From contig BTVR01000001.1 in assembly GCA_045864775.1 (NCBI GenBank), positions 372,001-436,000 of the forward strand: DNA of 64,000 bases, read 5' to 3'. A program made the translations under genes and the position numbers. This document shows, in pieces, positions 39,817 to 50,300 of this stretch. Within the stretch, counting starts at the first letter, position 1; every line of letters begins with the position of its first letter. Source of the stretch: Macondimonas sp045864775 (GTDB taxonomy: Bacteria > Pseudomonadota > Gammaproteobacteria > UBA5335). The notes below the pieces were generated by a model, which ran no database searches, was not told the DNA's origin, and worked only from the letters and a program-made list of their open reading frames with translations.

Positions 39817-42081
39817 ATGCAATCACCCACGGTATCGTCGGACGTCGGCACGGGATCGCACGGTTTGGCCGAGTCCGCAGGCGACGAAATCGACCTGCGC
39901 GAGCTCATCGGCATCCTGCTGGCGGGCAAATGGATCATCGCCGCTGTCACGTCGGTGGCGGCTGTTCTGGGCGTGCTCTACGCGCTGACCAGCACGCCGG
40001 TTTATCAAGCCAACGCCCTGGTGCAGGTCGAATCGCGGGGCAGCAGCACGGTGCTCGACGAGCTCCAGAATCTGTCGGCGCTTGCGGGGCAGGAGTCGCC
40101 CGGACAGACCGAGATCCAGATCCTGAAATCGCGCTATGTGTCGGGGCAGGTGGTTGATCATCTGGTGCTGGACATCGAGGCCGAACCGCGGCGGTTTTCC
40201 ATACTCGGTCGAACCTTTGCTCCCAGGGCGATGCCGAGCGGCGAGCTGGCCGATCCGTGGCTGGGTCTGGATCGGTACGCCTGGGGCGGCGAAATCCTCA
40301 CCGTCAAGCGCATGAAGGTGCCGCTGGAGTGGGTGGGCGAGCCGCTCAAGCTCATTGCCCTGGGCGGCGATCAGTTCAAGCTGCTGGATCCTGACGAGAA
40401 CACCGTGCTCAGCGGCCGTGCCGGCGAGCTCGCCACGGCCGGCAAAGGCGACGGCGACGGCGCTCCCAGGGTCGAGATCTTCGTGCAGGAACTCCTCGCG
40501 CGGCCCGGCACGGAGTTCACGGTCACCCGCAAGAGTTATCTGAAAACCGTCGAAGGCCTTCGCGAAAGTCTGGCCATCTCGGAGCAAGGCAAGGGCACGG
40601 GCATCCTCCAGCTATCGCTGGAAGGCGAGCGCCCTGCGGAGATTGCGGGCATTCTCAATGCCATCGCCCGCACCTATCTGCGCCAGAACGTCGAGCGGCG
40701 CTCGGCGCAGGCCGAGGAAAGCCTGCGCTTTCTGGACGACCAGTTGCCCAAGCTCAAAGCGGAGCTGGAGTCCGCCGAAGAGGCCTTCAACGCCTTTCGC
40801 AAGAAAAACGAGAGCCTCGATCTCTCGGTGGAGACGCAAGGGCTGTTGCAGCGCATCGTCGAGGTCGAAACCGAGATTTCCAACCTCCAGCTCAAACGCA
40901 CCCAGATGGGACAAAGCTTCGCCAGCCAGCATCCGACCATGATCGGCATCGGCAGCCAGATCGGCGAACTCACGAGCGTCAAGCGCGAGCTTGAATCGCG
41001 CGCGAGCAATCTTCCCGATACCCAACAGGAGATCCTGCGCCTGCAGCGCGAGGTGGAAGTCAAGAATGCGCTCTACACCGGCCTTTTGAACAAGGCGCAG
41101 GAACTGCGCATCGTGCGGGCAGGCACCTTGGGTAATGTGCGCATCATCGACGAAGCCGCGGTTCCGGAAAAGCCGATCAAGCCACGCAAATCGCTGATCG
41201 TGCTGCTCAGCCTGCTATTGGGTCTGTTCGCGGGCATCGTGGCCGTCTTCCTCCAACGCAGCCTCCGCCGGGGTGTGGTCGACAGCCGCCAGCTCGAGAC
41301 GGAGCTGGGGCTTACGGTGTATGCCAGCGTGCCCTATAGCAGCAAGAACCGGCGCCTGCTGCGCGATACCACCCGAACCGGTGACGCCCGCATGCCGGTG
41401 CTGGCACGCGAAGCGCCGCAGGACATGGCTGTGGAAAGCCTGCGCAGTCTCGCGACCGCCATGCATTTCGCGCTGCTGGAGAAAGGCAGCAACATCGTGG
41501 CGGTCACCAGCTCGGCGCCGGAAAGCGGCAAGACCTTCCTGTGCGCCAACCTCGCGCATCTGTTGGGAGAGTCGGGGCAGCGCGTCCTGTTGATCGATGC
41601 GGACCTGCGCCGTGGCAACCTGCACCGGCTGACCGGCGGGGAGCGCCAACCCGGTCTGTCGGAGGTCCTCACGCGCCGTGCGACGCTGGACGGTGCCGTG
41701 CGCCCGCTGGTGGCAGGCAAGGTCGACTTGCTGACCACCGGTCAGTTGCCGCCCAATTCCTCGGAATTGCTGATGAGCAAGGGCTTCAGCGAACTGCTCC
41801 AGAGCGTGCGCCAATGGTATGACGTGGTCTTGGTCGATTCGCCGCCGGTGCTGGCCGTGTCCGACGCGGGCGTCATTGCGACCCATGCCGGGGCGGTGTT
41901 CCTGGTGGTGCGGGCAGTCCGACATACACTGGACGAGGTCGACGCGACCATCCGGCAACTGCGCAACTACCAGGTCCAGGTCACCGGCGCCGTGTTCAAC
42001 GCCTATGATCCCAAGGGGCAGAGCAGCCTCTATGCCTCACCGTATTATCGGTACTACGACTATTCGAATGCCTCGCCCTAA
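39817..42081 (+). CDS. polysaccharide co-polymerase/tyrosine autokinase (Wzc-type)
   Basis: A 754-residue inner-membrane protein. It has an N-terminal Wzz chain-length domain with TM1 near residues 35-60, a long periplasmic part with coiled coil (residues ~290-440) and TM2 near 455-475 (SLIVLLSLLLGLFAGIVAVF). The cytoplasmic BY-kinase has Walker A SAPESGKTFLC, Walker A' VLLIDADLRRG and Walker B VVLVDSPPVLAVSD. The last residues are tyrosine-rich (LYASPYYRYYDYSN), the usual autophosphorylation cluster. It starts 8 bases after wza. Its final 4 bases overlap the convergent rlmJ. Confidence 0.94.
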   Translation: MQSPTVSSDVGTGSHGLAESAGDEIDLRELIGILLAGKWIIAAVTSVAAVLGVLYALTSTPVYQANALVQVESRGSSTVLDELQNLSALAGQESPGQTEIQILKSRYVSGQVVDHLVLDIEAEPRRFSILGRTFAPRAMPSGELADPWLGLDRYAWGGEILTVKRMKVPLEWVGEPLKLIALGGDQFKLLDPDENTVLSGRAGELATAGKGDGDGAPRVEIFVQELLARPGTEFTVTRKSYLKTVEGLRESLAISEQGKGTGILQLSLEGERPAEIAGILNAIARTYLRQNVERRSAQAEESLRFLDDQLPKLKAELESAEEAFNAFRKKNESLDLSVETQGLLQRIVEVETEISNLQLKRTQMGQSFASQHPTMIGIGSQIGELTSVKRELESRASNLPDTQQEILRLQREVEVKNALYTGLLNKAQELRIVRAGTLGNVRIIDEAAVPEKPIKPRKSLIVLLSLLLGLFAGIVAVFLQRSLRRGVVDSRQLETELGLTVYASVPYSSKNRRLLRDTTRTGDARMPVLAREAPQDMAVESLRSLATAMHFALLEKGSNIVAVTSSAPESGKTFLCANLAHLLGESGQRVLLIDADLRRGNLHRLTGGERQPGLSEVLTRRATLDGAVRPLVAGKVDLLTTGQLPPNSSELLMSKGFSELLQSVRQWYDVVLVDSPPVLAVSDAGVIATHAGAVFLVVRAVRHTLDEVDATIRQLRNYQVQVTGAVFNAYDPKGQSSLYASPYYRYYDYSNASP

Positions 42082-42941
42082 GCCCCTGGGCTGCGCGCGA
42101 GGCTCGGCTCTCCGCGGCGGACCGAAGCACAAGGCGGTTCCGCCGGGTTGGCTAGAATCGCCGCCAACGCGGGCAGGTCCGCCTCCAGTTCGGCGGCGAG
42201 CGTCCAGGGCGGGTTGACGATAAACATACCGCTGCCGGTCATGCCCAGACCGTCGGCACGCGGGCGATCCAGATGGAGATGGACCCGCAGCCAGCGCGCA
42301 TCCAGTCGTTCGAGCCGATCGGGCAGCCTGCGCGCCGGCGCCGATGCCAGCTCCGGGTACCACAGGGCATAGACGCCGGCGGCAAAACGCGTCAACGCCA
42401 TCTCGAGCGCCGCGACGACGCGCTCGTATTCGTCCTGTCTTTCGTAGGGCGGATCGATCATGACGAGCGCCCGCCGCGACGGGGGCGGCAACAGGGCCTT
42501 CAGTCCGGCCAGACCATCGGTCTCGAAGCACCTGATGCGCCGGTCCCGTGCCAGCGCGGCATCCGTCGACAGGGCCGTGAAATCGCTCGGGTGCCACTCG
42601 AACAACCGCATCTCGTCCTGTGAGCGGCCCAATCGCTGGGCCCATTCGGGCGATCCCGGATAGCACACCAGCTCCCTCGCAGGATTAAAACGTGCCACAT
42701 GCTCCCGCATCCGCTCGAGGCTGGGCGGCAGCTTCGGCGCTGCCCAGAGGCGGCCGATGCCGGTATGCCATTCGGCAGCCCCGTCGGAACGCAACAGATA
42801 CCGTCCGGCGCCGGCATGGGTGTCGATGTAGCGGAAGGGTTTGTCCTTCTGGCCCATGTGTTCGAGCAGCAGCATCAGCACCCAGTGCTTGAGCACGTCG
42901 GCGTGATTGCCAGCATGGAAGTGGTGGCGATAGCTGCGCAT
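42078..42941 (-). CDS. rlmJ: 23S rRNA (adenine2030-N6)-methyltransferase
   Basis: Methylates A2030 of 23S rRNA. The 287 residues begin with the RlmJ hallmark YRHHFHAGNHADVLKHWVLM, then YIDTHAGAGRYLL (SAM pocket) and the catalytic ALVMIDPPYERQDEY (DPPY motif). Length and motif order match E. coli RlmJ (280). It ends inside the last codons of the convergent Wzc-type gene. Confidence 0.96.
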   Translation of the reverse strand: MRSYRHHFHAGNHADVLKHWVLMLLLEHMGQKDKPFRYIDTHAGAGRYLLRSDGAAEWHTGIGRLWAAPKLPPSLERMREHVARFNPARELVCYPGSPEWAQRLGRSQDEMRLFEWHPSDFTALSTDAALARDRRIRCFETDGLAGLKALLPPPSRRALVMIDPPYERQDEYERVVAALEMALTRFAAGVYALWYPELASAPARRLPDRLERLDARWLRVHLHLDRPRADGLGMTGSGMFIVNPPWTLAAELEADLPALAAILANPAEPPCASVRRGEPSLARSPGA

Positions 42942-42952
42942 CGGTGAACCGC

Positions 42953-44065
42953 TCAGGGCCGGGTCGTGTGGTGCGCCTCATCCTCGCCATACAGTTCGCT
43001 GCGTTTGTAGAGTTCCTGCAGATGACGGAAAAAGACGGAAAGGACAGCGCCCACCGGCAACGCGACCAGGACCCCGACGAAGCCGAACAGCTGTCCTCCG
43101 GCAAGCACGAGAAAGATGACGATGACCGGATGCAGCCCGATGCGGTCGCCGACCAACAGAGGCGTGATCACCGAACCTTCCATGGCCTGGCCGACACCCA
43201 CCACCATCAGGATGTAGGCATAGGTCGCGGCCTCGGCACCGGTGACTGCCGCCGTGATCATGGCTGAAATCAGGGCCATGGCGACGCCCAGGTAAGGCAC
43301 GAAGCTGACCAGTCCGGCGAAGATGCCGATCAGCATGGCGAACTCGACGCCGGCGATCCAGAAACCGATGCCGTAGATCGTCCCGAGCGCGATCATGACC
43401 AGGAGTTGTCCGCGCAAAAAGGCCGCCAGCACCTCGTCGCTCTCGCGCGCCAGATCCGTCACGGTGGGCAGCAGGGGACGCGGGACGAGGTTGCCGAGGC
43501 TTTCGAGCATCGTGTGCCAGTCGCGCATCATGTAAAAAGTGACGATGGGCACCAGGAACAGGTTGGCGAGGGTCGCCGCTATCTTCATGCCCGAGCTGCT
43601 GAGGTAGCTCACGATGTTGGTGGCGATGCCCCCCGCCTGGGACACGTTGTCCTGCAAGAGCTGGGTCAGCCGCCCCGCGTCCAGACGCGTGAGGTCGGTA
43701 CCCAGCTGTCGCGACAGCCAGGGCAGCGCTTCTTGTTGCAGCCAGGCGTTGGCCTGCGGAATGAACGTGCCGAGCCGGGAGATCTGCATCTGCAAGGGCG
43801 GAATGAGCACCAGAACGGCGAGCGCCACCATCAGCACGCCGGCGGCAAAGACGAGGCTGACGCCGATGCTGCGCGGAATCCGGCGTCGCTCCAGCCGGTC
43901 CACCAGCGGATGCAGCAGATAAGCGAGGCTGAAGGAGATGAGGAACGGCGTCAGCACCGGCCCCAGCAGATAGAATGTGAGTCCCAGCGTGCCGAAGAAG
44001 ACCGCCCAGTACCACCATGGGATGCGGCGCAGGTAAAGATCGGATTCCTCCTGAGCGGTGTGCAC
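42953..44065 (-). CDS. AI-2E family transporter (PerM/YdiK type)
   Basis: An inner-membrane protein of about 370 residues with eight predicted helices. The conserved C-terminal region of the family is visible: LIGIFAGLVSFVPYLGVAMA, GSVITPLLVGDRIGLHPV and LVALPVGAVLSVFFRHLQEL. Members export small molecules or act as Na+(Li+)/H+ antiporters; the substrate is unknown. The start is uncertain: GTG 44065, with GGGG upstream, is preferred to TTG 44071. Confidence 0.9.
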   Translation of the reverse strand: MHTAQEESDLYLRRIPWWYWAVFFGTLGLTFYLLGPVLTPFLISFSLAYLLHPLVDRLERRRIPRSIGVSLVFAAGVLMVALAVLVLIPPLQMQISRLGTFIPQANAWLQQEALPWLSRQLGTDLTRLDAGRLTQLLQDNVSQAGGIATNIVSYLSSSGMKIAATLANLFLVPIVTFYMMRDWHTMLESLGNLVPRPLLPTVTDLARESDEVLAAFLRGQLLVMIALGTIYGIGFWIAGVEFAMLIGIFAGLVSFVPYLGVAMALISAMITAAVTGAEAATYAYILMVVGVGQAMEGSVITPLLVGDRIGLHPVIVIFLVLAGGQLFGFVGVLVALPVGAVLSVFFRHLQELYKRSELYGEDEAHHTTRP

Positions 44066-44197
44066 GCGCAATCCCCATGACGAAACGAGGCCCCATTATC
44101 GCCACCAACGGGATCAAACACCAACGCCGCCGGGGCATGGGGTGCGCCGACCTGGATTGGGCTCGGCCGCCTCACCGGCGTCTGCCGAGGTGACCCC

Positions 44198-47100
44198 ATG
44201 CTGCACCTGCACACCGGCAATCGGCTCGAGACCTTGCTCGATCGCGCCGTGGGCGAACTGGCCGGCGAGCCGTTGGGCGTGTTCGAGCGCCAGACCCTCA
44301 TCGTTCCCAGCCAAGCCATGGGCCAGTGGGTGTCCCTCGGTCTGGCGCGGCGGCATGGCATTGCGACCTTGCTCGACACGCCGTTGCCGGGCAGCTGGCT
44401 GGCCGCGCTCCATCAGCGCCTGCTGCCGGATCAGCGGCTCGATGCGGGCTATGAGCGCAGCGCGCTGACCTGGCGCATCTTCGATCACCTCATGCAGAAC
44501 GAGACCGGGGCCGTCCCCAGTGCGCTCGATCGCTATCTCGCGACGACGCCGGGGGAGCTGGCGCGTTTTCGTCTCGCGCAAAGCCTGGCCGGATGCTTCG
44601 ACCAGGCGCTGGTGTTCCGGCCCGACCGGCTGCTGGCCTGGGAAGCGGGCGATGACCGCACGTGGCAGGCCGATCTCTGGCGGTGGCTGACACGTGCACT
44701 CGGGATGCACCGAGCGCGCGGTTTTCCATTGCTGCGTCAAGCCATTGCGACTGTCCCCGCAGCCTCGCTGCCGCGCCGGTTGCTGGCCTTTGGCTTCCAC
44801 ACCCTGCCGCCGGTCTGGCTGGACCTGCTGGTGGCTCTCGCCGCGCGCATCCCCGTTCACCTGTTCGTTCCCACGCCGTCGCGCGAGTACTGGGCGGGTC
44901 TCGACACGCCCGCAGGTCTGGCGCGGCGGGCCGCGCGCGGGGAATCGACCGCCCATCGCGCCGTCGGCCATCCCTTGCTGGCGACGCTCGGTCGGCAGGG
45001 CGCTGCGTTCGTCGATGCCCTGAGCGAACTGCCGGGCCAGGTGAGCGATCATTTCGTCGATCCCTGCGAGAGCCGCCGGAGCGATCTTCTGGCCCTGCTG
45101 CAATCGGATCTGCTCGCGCTGCGCGATCCTGCCGAGGCGCCCTCGCGCCCGCTGGCGGCCTCGGACGACAGCATCCAGGTGCATTGCTGCGCGGGGCCGC
45201 TGCGCGAGGTCGAGGTGTTGCACGACCGCTTGCGCGATCTGCTGGACCGGGACGCGACGCTGAACCCGTCCGACATCGTCGTCATGACGCCGGACATCGA
45301 CCGCTACGCACCTTACATCGATGCCGTCTTCGGCAGCCGGAGCGGCGATCTGGCGATTCCCTATCGCATCGCCGACCGGGCGCTGGCGCACAGCGAGCCG
45401 GTGGTGGCGGGATTCATGGCCTGGTTGGCGCTTCCTGATCGCCGTTACGCCGCCAATGCGGTGCTGGACGTGCTCGAATGCCCGCCGGTCGCGCGGCGGC
45501 TGGGGATGAGCGTCGCCGATCGCGACATGCTGCGCGACTGGGCGCGCCGATCCGCCATCCATTGGGGGCTGGACGGCACCGACAAAGAAGGGCTCGAGCT
45601 GCCACCGGAGCCGGCACACACCTGGCGGCGCGGCGTGGACCGTCTCCTGCTCGGCGCCCTCATGCCGGAAGATGCCTGTGCGGCCTATGCCGACATCGCG
45701 CCGGTCGAAGCCATGGACGGCACGATGTGGGGCGTCCTGGGCCGCCTGGCCGAGTGGATCGATGGATTGCGGGCGGCGCAGCGGGGATGGGGTGGCGCTC
45801 GCCCCCTGTCAGACTGGGCCACGGACCTCGGCGCCGCAGCCGAGGAACTGTTCAGCGTCGCCGCCGAGGAGGAGTACGGCCAGCAGGTTCTGCGGGACGC
45901 CATTGCGCAGGTGGCGCGCGATGCGCTGGCGGGCGGCTGTCACCGGAGCGTCCCGCTGGAGGTGTTCAAGGCAGCGCTGAGCGAAAAGCTGTCGATGGCT
46001 GCCGGCCGGGGCGGATTCATGGGCGGCGGGGTCCAGTTCTGCGCCATGGTGCCGCTGCGCAGTCTGCCGTTCGCCGTGGTCTGCCTGCTGGGTCTGGATC
46101 ACGATGCCTTGCCGCGCCATGCCCGTCCCGCCGAGTTCGATCCGTTCGCGGACGAGCGCCGCCCCGGCGATCGCAACCGGCGCGAGGACGATGCCTATCT
46201 GTTTCTGGAGGCCATCCTGAGCGCGCGCCAGACGCTCTACCTCAGTTACAACGGACGCGAGGTGCGCGACTTCAGCGACCGGCCGCCCAGCGTTCTGCTC
46301 GCACAGTTGATGGAAACCATCAGTGCCGGCGCGCATTTCGAGCGGCCGGGCGATTGGCGGGAGCGGCGGTTGCTCATCCATCCCCTGCATGGCTTCAGTG
46401 CGCGCAACTGCGATCCACACGGCCCGTTCTTCAGCTACCGCACGGATCTGTGTCCGGATCGGGTGGTCACGCCGGCGACGGCCGAGACCGGACCGCTGCG
46501 TCCGGCTGCCGCCGATGCCGACGCGGTCGTCGATCTTGCCGACTTGCTGCGCTTCTGGCAGCACCCGGTGCGCCACGTGGTGCGTCGGCATCTGGACATC
46601 GATCTCGACCTCGACGAGGATGCGCTGCTCGACCAGGAGGACTTCGAACCCGACGGGCTCGAGGCCTGGCAGCTCCGGGAGTGGATGCTGGGGCGGCTGC
46701 GGGAAGGCATGCCGCCCGAGACGATTCTGGCGCACGCGCGCCTCCAGGATCGGCTGCCGCCCGGGCCTTGGGGTCTGCTCCTGGGGCGCGAGCAACTCGC
46801 AGCGGCCGAGGCGATCCACACGCGACTCGCGCGCCACGGACCGGATGCCCCCCGCCGGACGGTCGCCGTCGATCTGCATCTTCATGGCTGGCGTCTGCTC
46901 GGTCAGCTGCCGGGCGTGACCGCGGGCGGCATCCTCACCGCGCAGGCCGGCCACTGGCGGGCGAAACACGATGTGTCCGCATGGCTGACCCATCTGATCC
47001 TCAACGCCGCAGCGCCTGCCGGCGTGCGGGCGCATACCGTGGGTGTCGGAAAGACAGGCGGCGTGGACTGGGCTCCGGTGGCGGATGCGGCGGATCGGCT

Positions 47101-47386
47101 CCTGCCTTGGCTGACGCATTACCGGGCGGGCCTGACCACGGCGCCGGTGCCGCTCTTGCCCGAGGTCCTGATGGCGGTCCGGAAGACCGACGATGCCGAC
47201 CGCCAACTGGCCGCGATGCGCAAGGGCTATGCCCAGTGCGTCCATCCCGAACACCATACGTCGGCCCCTCCGGATGCCTATCTCATCTGGCTCTACGGCG
47301 AAAGTGAGCCCATCGCGCCGCAGTGGCGCGAGGTGGCCCGGTCGCTGGTGGCCGGGATGCCCGACCCGGACGAGCAAAGGCCATGA
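44198..47386 (+). CDS. recC: exodeoxyribonuclease V gamma subunit RecC
   Basis: Scaffold and Chi-recognition subunit of RecBCD, which processes double-strand breaks and degrades linear foreign DNA. The 1062 residues start LHLHTGNRLETLLDRAVGEL, the RecC N-terminus, and include PSQAMGQWVSLGLARRHG, VVMTPDIDRYAPYI, PYRIADRALAHSEPVV and LLGLDHDALPRHARPAEFD. It is slightly shorter than E. coli RecC (1122). GAGGTGA precedes the ATG. It overlaps recB by 4 bases. Confidence 0.96.
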   Translation: MLHLHTGNRLETLLDRAVGELAGEPLGVFERQTLIVPSQAMGQWVSLGLARRHGIATLLDTPLPGSWLAALHQRLLPDQRLDAGYERSALTWRIFDHLMQNETGAVPSALDRYLATTPGELARFRLAQSLAGCFDQALVFRPDRLLAWEAGDDRTWQADLWRWLTRALGMHRARGFPLLRQAIATVPAASLPRRLLAFGFHTLPPVWLDLLVALAARIPVHLFVPTPSREYWAGLDTPAGLARRAARGESTAHRAVGHPLLATLGRQGAAFVDALSELPGQVSDHFVDPCESRRSDLLALLQSDLLALRDPAEAPSRPLAASDDSIQVHCCAGPLREVEVLHDRLRDLLDRDATLNPSDIVVMTPDIDRYAPYIDAVFGSRSGDLAIPYRIADRALAHSEPVVAGFMAWLALPDRRYAANAVLDVLECPPVARRLGMSVADRDMLRDWARRSAIHWGLDGTDKEGLELPPEPAHTWRRGVDRLLLGALMPEDACAAYADIAPVEAMDGTMWGVLGRLAEWIDGLRAAQRGWGGARPLSDWATDLGAAAEELFSVAAEEEYGQQVLRDAIAQVARDALAGGCHRSVPLEVFKAALSEKLSMAAGRGGFMGGGVQFCAMVPLRSLPFAVVCLLGLDHDALPRHARPAEFDPFADERRPGDRNRREDDAYLFLEAILSARQTLYLSYNGREVRDFSDRPPSVLLAQLMETISAGAHFERPGDWRERRLLIHPLHGFSARNCDPHGPFFSYRTDLCPDRVVTPATAETGPLRPAAADADAVVDLADLLRFWQHPVRHVVRRHLDIDLDLDEDALLDQEDFEPDGLEAWQLREWMLGRLREGMPPETILAHARLQDRLPPGPWGLLLGREQLAAAEAIHTRLARHGPDAPRRTVAVDLHLHGWRLLGQLPGVTAGGILTAQAGHWRAKHDVSAWLTHLILNAAAPAGVRAHTVGVGKTGGVDWAPVADAADRLLPWLTHYRAGLTTAPVPLLPEVLMAVRKTDDADRQLAAMRKGYAQCVHPEHHTSAPPDAYLIWLYGESEPIAPQWREVARSLVAGMPDPDEQRP

Positions 47387-50300
47387 GCACGACGCCCCGC
47401 ATGCTCGAGGCCATGCGCTTGCCCTTGCAGGGCCGGCATCTGGTGGAGGCGAGCGCCGGCACGGGCAAGACCCATACCCTGGCCGATCTCTATCTGCGGC
47501 TGGTGATCGAGGCCGGCCATGAGGTCGATCGCATCCTGGTGGTGACCTTTACCAAGGCGGCCACGGCCGAACTCAAGACGCGCATCCGTCGCCGGCTGAC
47601 TGAGGCGCGTGCCCGGCTTGCTGCGGCCGCCGAGCCCCTCGACGGTATCGAGCAGGCTTCGATCGAGGCCGGGGTCGATCGCGCGCAGGCCCTGCGTCGG
47701 CTCGACGCCGCACTGATGGGCTTCGATCAGGCGGCCATCTTCACCTTGCACGGCTTCTGTTTCAGCGTGCTGCGCGATCACGCCTTCAGAGCGGGGCTCC
47801 CGACCGGGCTGAGCTTGCAGACGGGCGAGGACGAACGCATCGCCATCACGGCCGCCGACCTCTGGCGCCAGCTGCAGGCGACGATCGCCGATCCCTGCCG
47901 GGCCTTCGGTCTGCGCGGGGCCGGGCTCACCTCGACGTGCGTGCTCAAGGATCTCGAGCTGCGTGTGCGTCATCCGCTGGCGCTGATCGACGGGTCGGGC
48001 GCCTCAGCGCCGGAGGAGGCCGAGAGCTGGGCCGCGCTGGACTGTTGCTGGGCGGCGTTCAGCACGTCCTGGGCGCGGCACGGCGCCGAGGTACGCCAAG
48101 CCCTTCTGAACAGCACGGCGCTCAACCGGCAGCGCTATAAACTCGCCAAGATCGATGCCTGGTGCGACGGCCTCGACCGGATGGCCGCGCGCGAGACGAT
48201 GGATCTGGCGGTGCTGGAGCAACTGGCCGCAGGCGCCGGGGACTGGGCGTGCCTGACGCCCGAGGCGCTGGCCGCCGGCGTCAAAAAAGACGGCCATCCG
48301 CCCGCGCACGCGGTGTTCGGCTTGCTGGCCGGGTTGCTCGAAGCCTGGCGCAGCATGGAACAGGCGTGGCAGGGCAGCGCGCTCGCCATCCGCCGCGACG
48401 CCCTGTGCGAGGGCATCGCCCGGCTGGCGCGGCAGTCCGAGCGCAGCGGCGAGCTGGGGTTTGCCGATCTCACGGGCCGGCTGCGCGATGCGCTGGCCGC
48501 GGCGGGTGGCAGCGCGCTGGCCGCTGCCCTGCGGATGCGTTTTCCGGCCGCGCTCATCGATGAATTCCAGGACACCGACCCGGCGCAGTTCGATGTATTC
48601 CGCGCGATCTATGCCGATCCTGCGGGCGCGGACGGGAGCTTTCTGCTGTTGATCGGCGATCCCAAACAGGCGATCTATGGCTTTCGCGGCGCGGACGTGC
48701 ATGCCTATCTCGCCGCCCGCGCGCATCTGGGCCAGCCGTGGCTCCTGGCTCACAACTGGCGCTCGGTTCCCGATCTGGTCGAGGCGATCAACACTGTCTT
48801 TCGCCAGCGTTCCGACGCGTTTCTCCTGCCCGGCATCGTTTACCATCCCGTCCGTGCCGCGCGCGGCAACGAGGGCGCCGTCGTGGCGCCGGGCAACGGC
48901 TCGGCCCTGCAGGTGCGCCTCCTGGAAGGCGATCCGGCCAAACCGATGTCGCAGGGCGACGCCTTGCGCCGCGCTGCCCAATGGACGGCCGATGAGATCG
49001 CGGCCCTGTTGAACGCGGGGGCCGCGGGCGAGGCGACCTTGGGGGACGTTCCCGTGCGCGGCGGTGACGTGGCGGTGCTGGTGCGCGCCCACGATCAGGG
49101 CCAGGCCGTGGCCGAGGCCCTGCGCGAGCGCGGCGTCGGTTTCGTCTTGCGCAGCCAGCAAAGCGTGTATGCCACTGATGAAGCGCAGGACCTGTCGCGG
49201 GTGCTGCGCGCCGTGCTGACCCCGACACGCATGAGCTGGCTGCGCGGGGCGTGGGCCAGCCGCCTGCTTGCCGGATCGATGGCCGGCGTCCTCGCTTTGG
49301 ACCGCGACGAATCGGCCCTGGAGCGGCTGCTCGAGCAGTTCCAGCAGCATCACCAAAACTGGCAGCGCCTCGGGTTCATGCCCATGTGGCAGTGGCTGCT
49401 GGAGACGCATGGCGTCGCCGCGCGGCTGCTGGCGCGGCCGGACGGCGAGCGACGGCTGACGAATGTGCATCACCTCGCCGAGTTGCTGCACGAGGCCGAA
49501 CGGTCGCGCCATCTCGGGCCGGAGGCCTTGTTCAACCATTTCGAACGCTTGCGTCAGCAGCCGCCGCGCGATGACGAGGCCGCGCTGCTGCGGCTGGAAA
49601 GCGAGGCGGACCTGGTGCGCATCGAGACCATCCACGCGAGCAAGGGTCTGCAGTATCCCATCGTGTTCTGCCCGGCGCTGTGGAAGACGCGCAAGCCGCC
49701 CGCGGGCGGGACCGCGGCGCTGTGCTATCACGATGGCGCGCTGGGGGAGATGCATCTGGCGCTCATGCCCGAGCGGCAGCCCGAGGCGCTCGAGCAGGCC
49801 CGGCGCGACGAACTGGCCGAGGAACTGCGTCTCGCCTATGTGGCACTCACCCGAGCCCAGGCGCGCTGCTATCTCCTCGACGGCCCGGTGCGCGATCGCG
49901 CCGCCTCGGCGCTGGGCTGGCTGTTGCCTGAGGCCGATCCGGCCCGGGTCTGGGGGAACCTCGCGGGCGCGCAGCCCATGGCGATCGGCCTTGCGCAGGG
50001 GGGCGATGATCGGACGATCGTCCGTGCGACCGGCCGGCCAGCCGCCACGTTCGTCGCCCGCCGGCCACGCCGCGCCGTGCCCGCGCCCCGGGTGCTGACG
50101 AGCTTCTCGGCCCTGTGGGGCGGTGCGCCCGACGGGATGGTCGATGACGACGCGCAGCCCGTGACCACATCGCCCTCCCATGCGCCGCAGGAGCACAGCC
50201 CGCATGGGTTCGTGCGCGGAACGGCGGCCGGACGGGCCCTGCATGCCATCCTGGAATGCTGGCCATGGAGCGACGACCCGGCGGGGACGACGCTCGAGCG

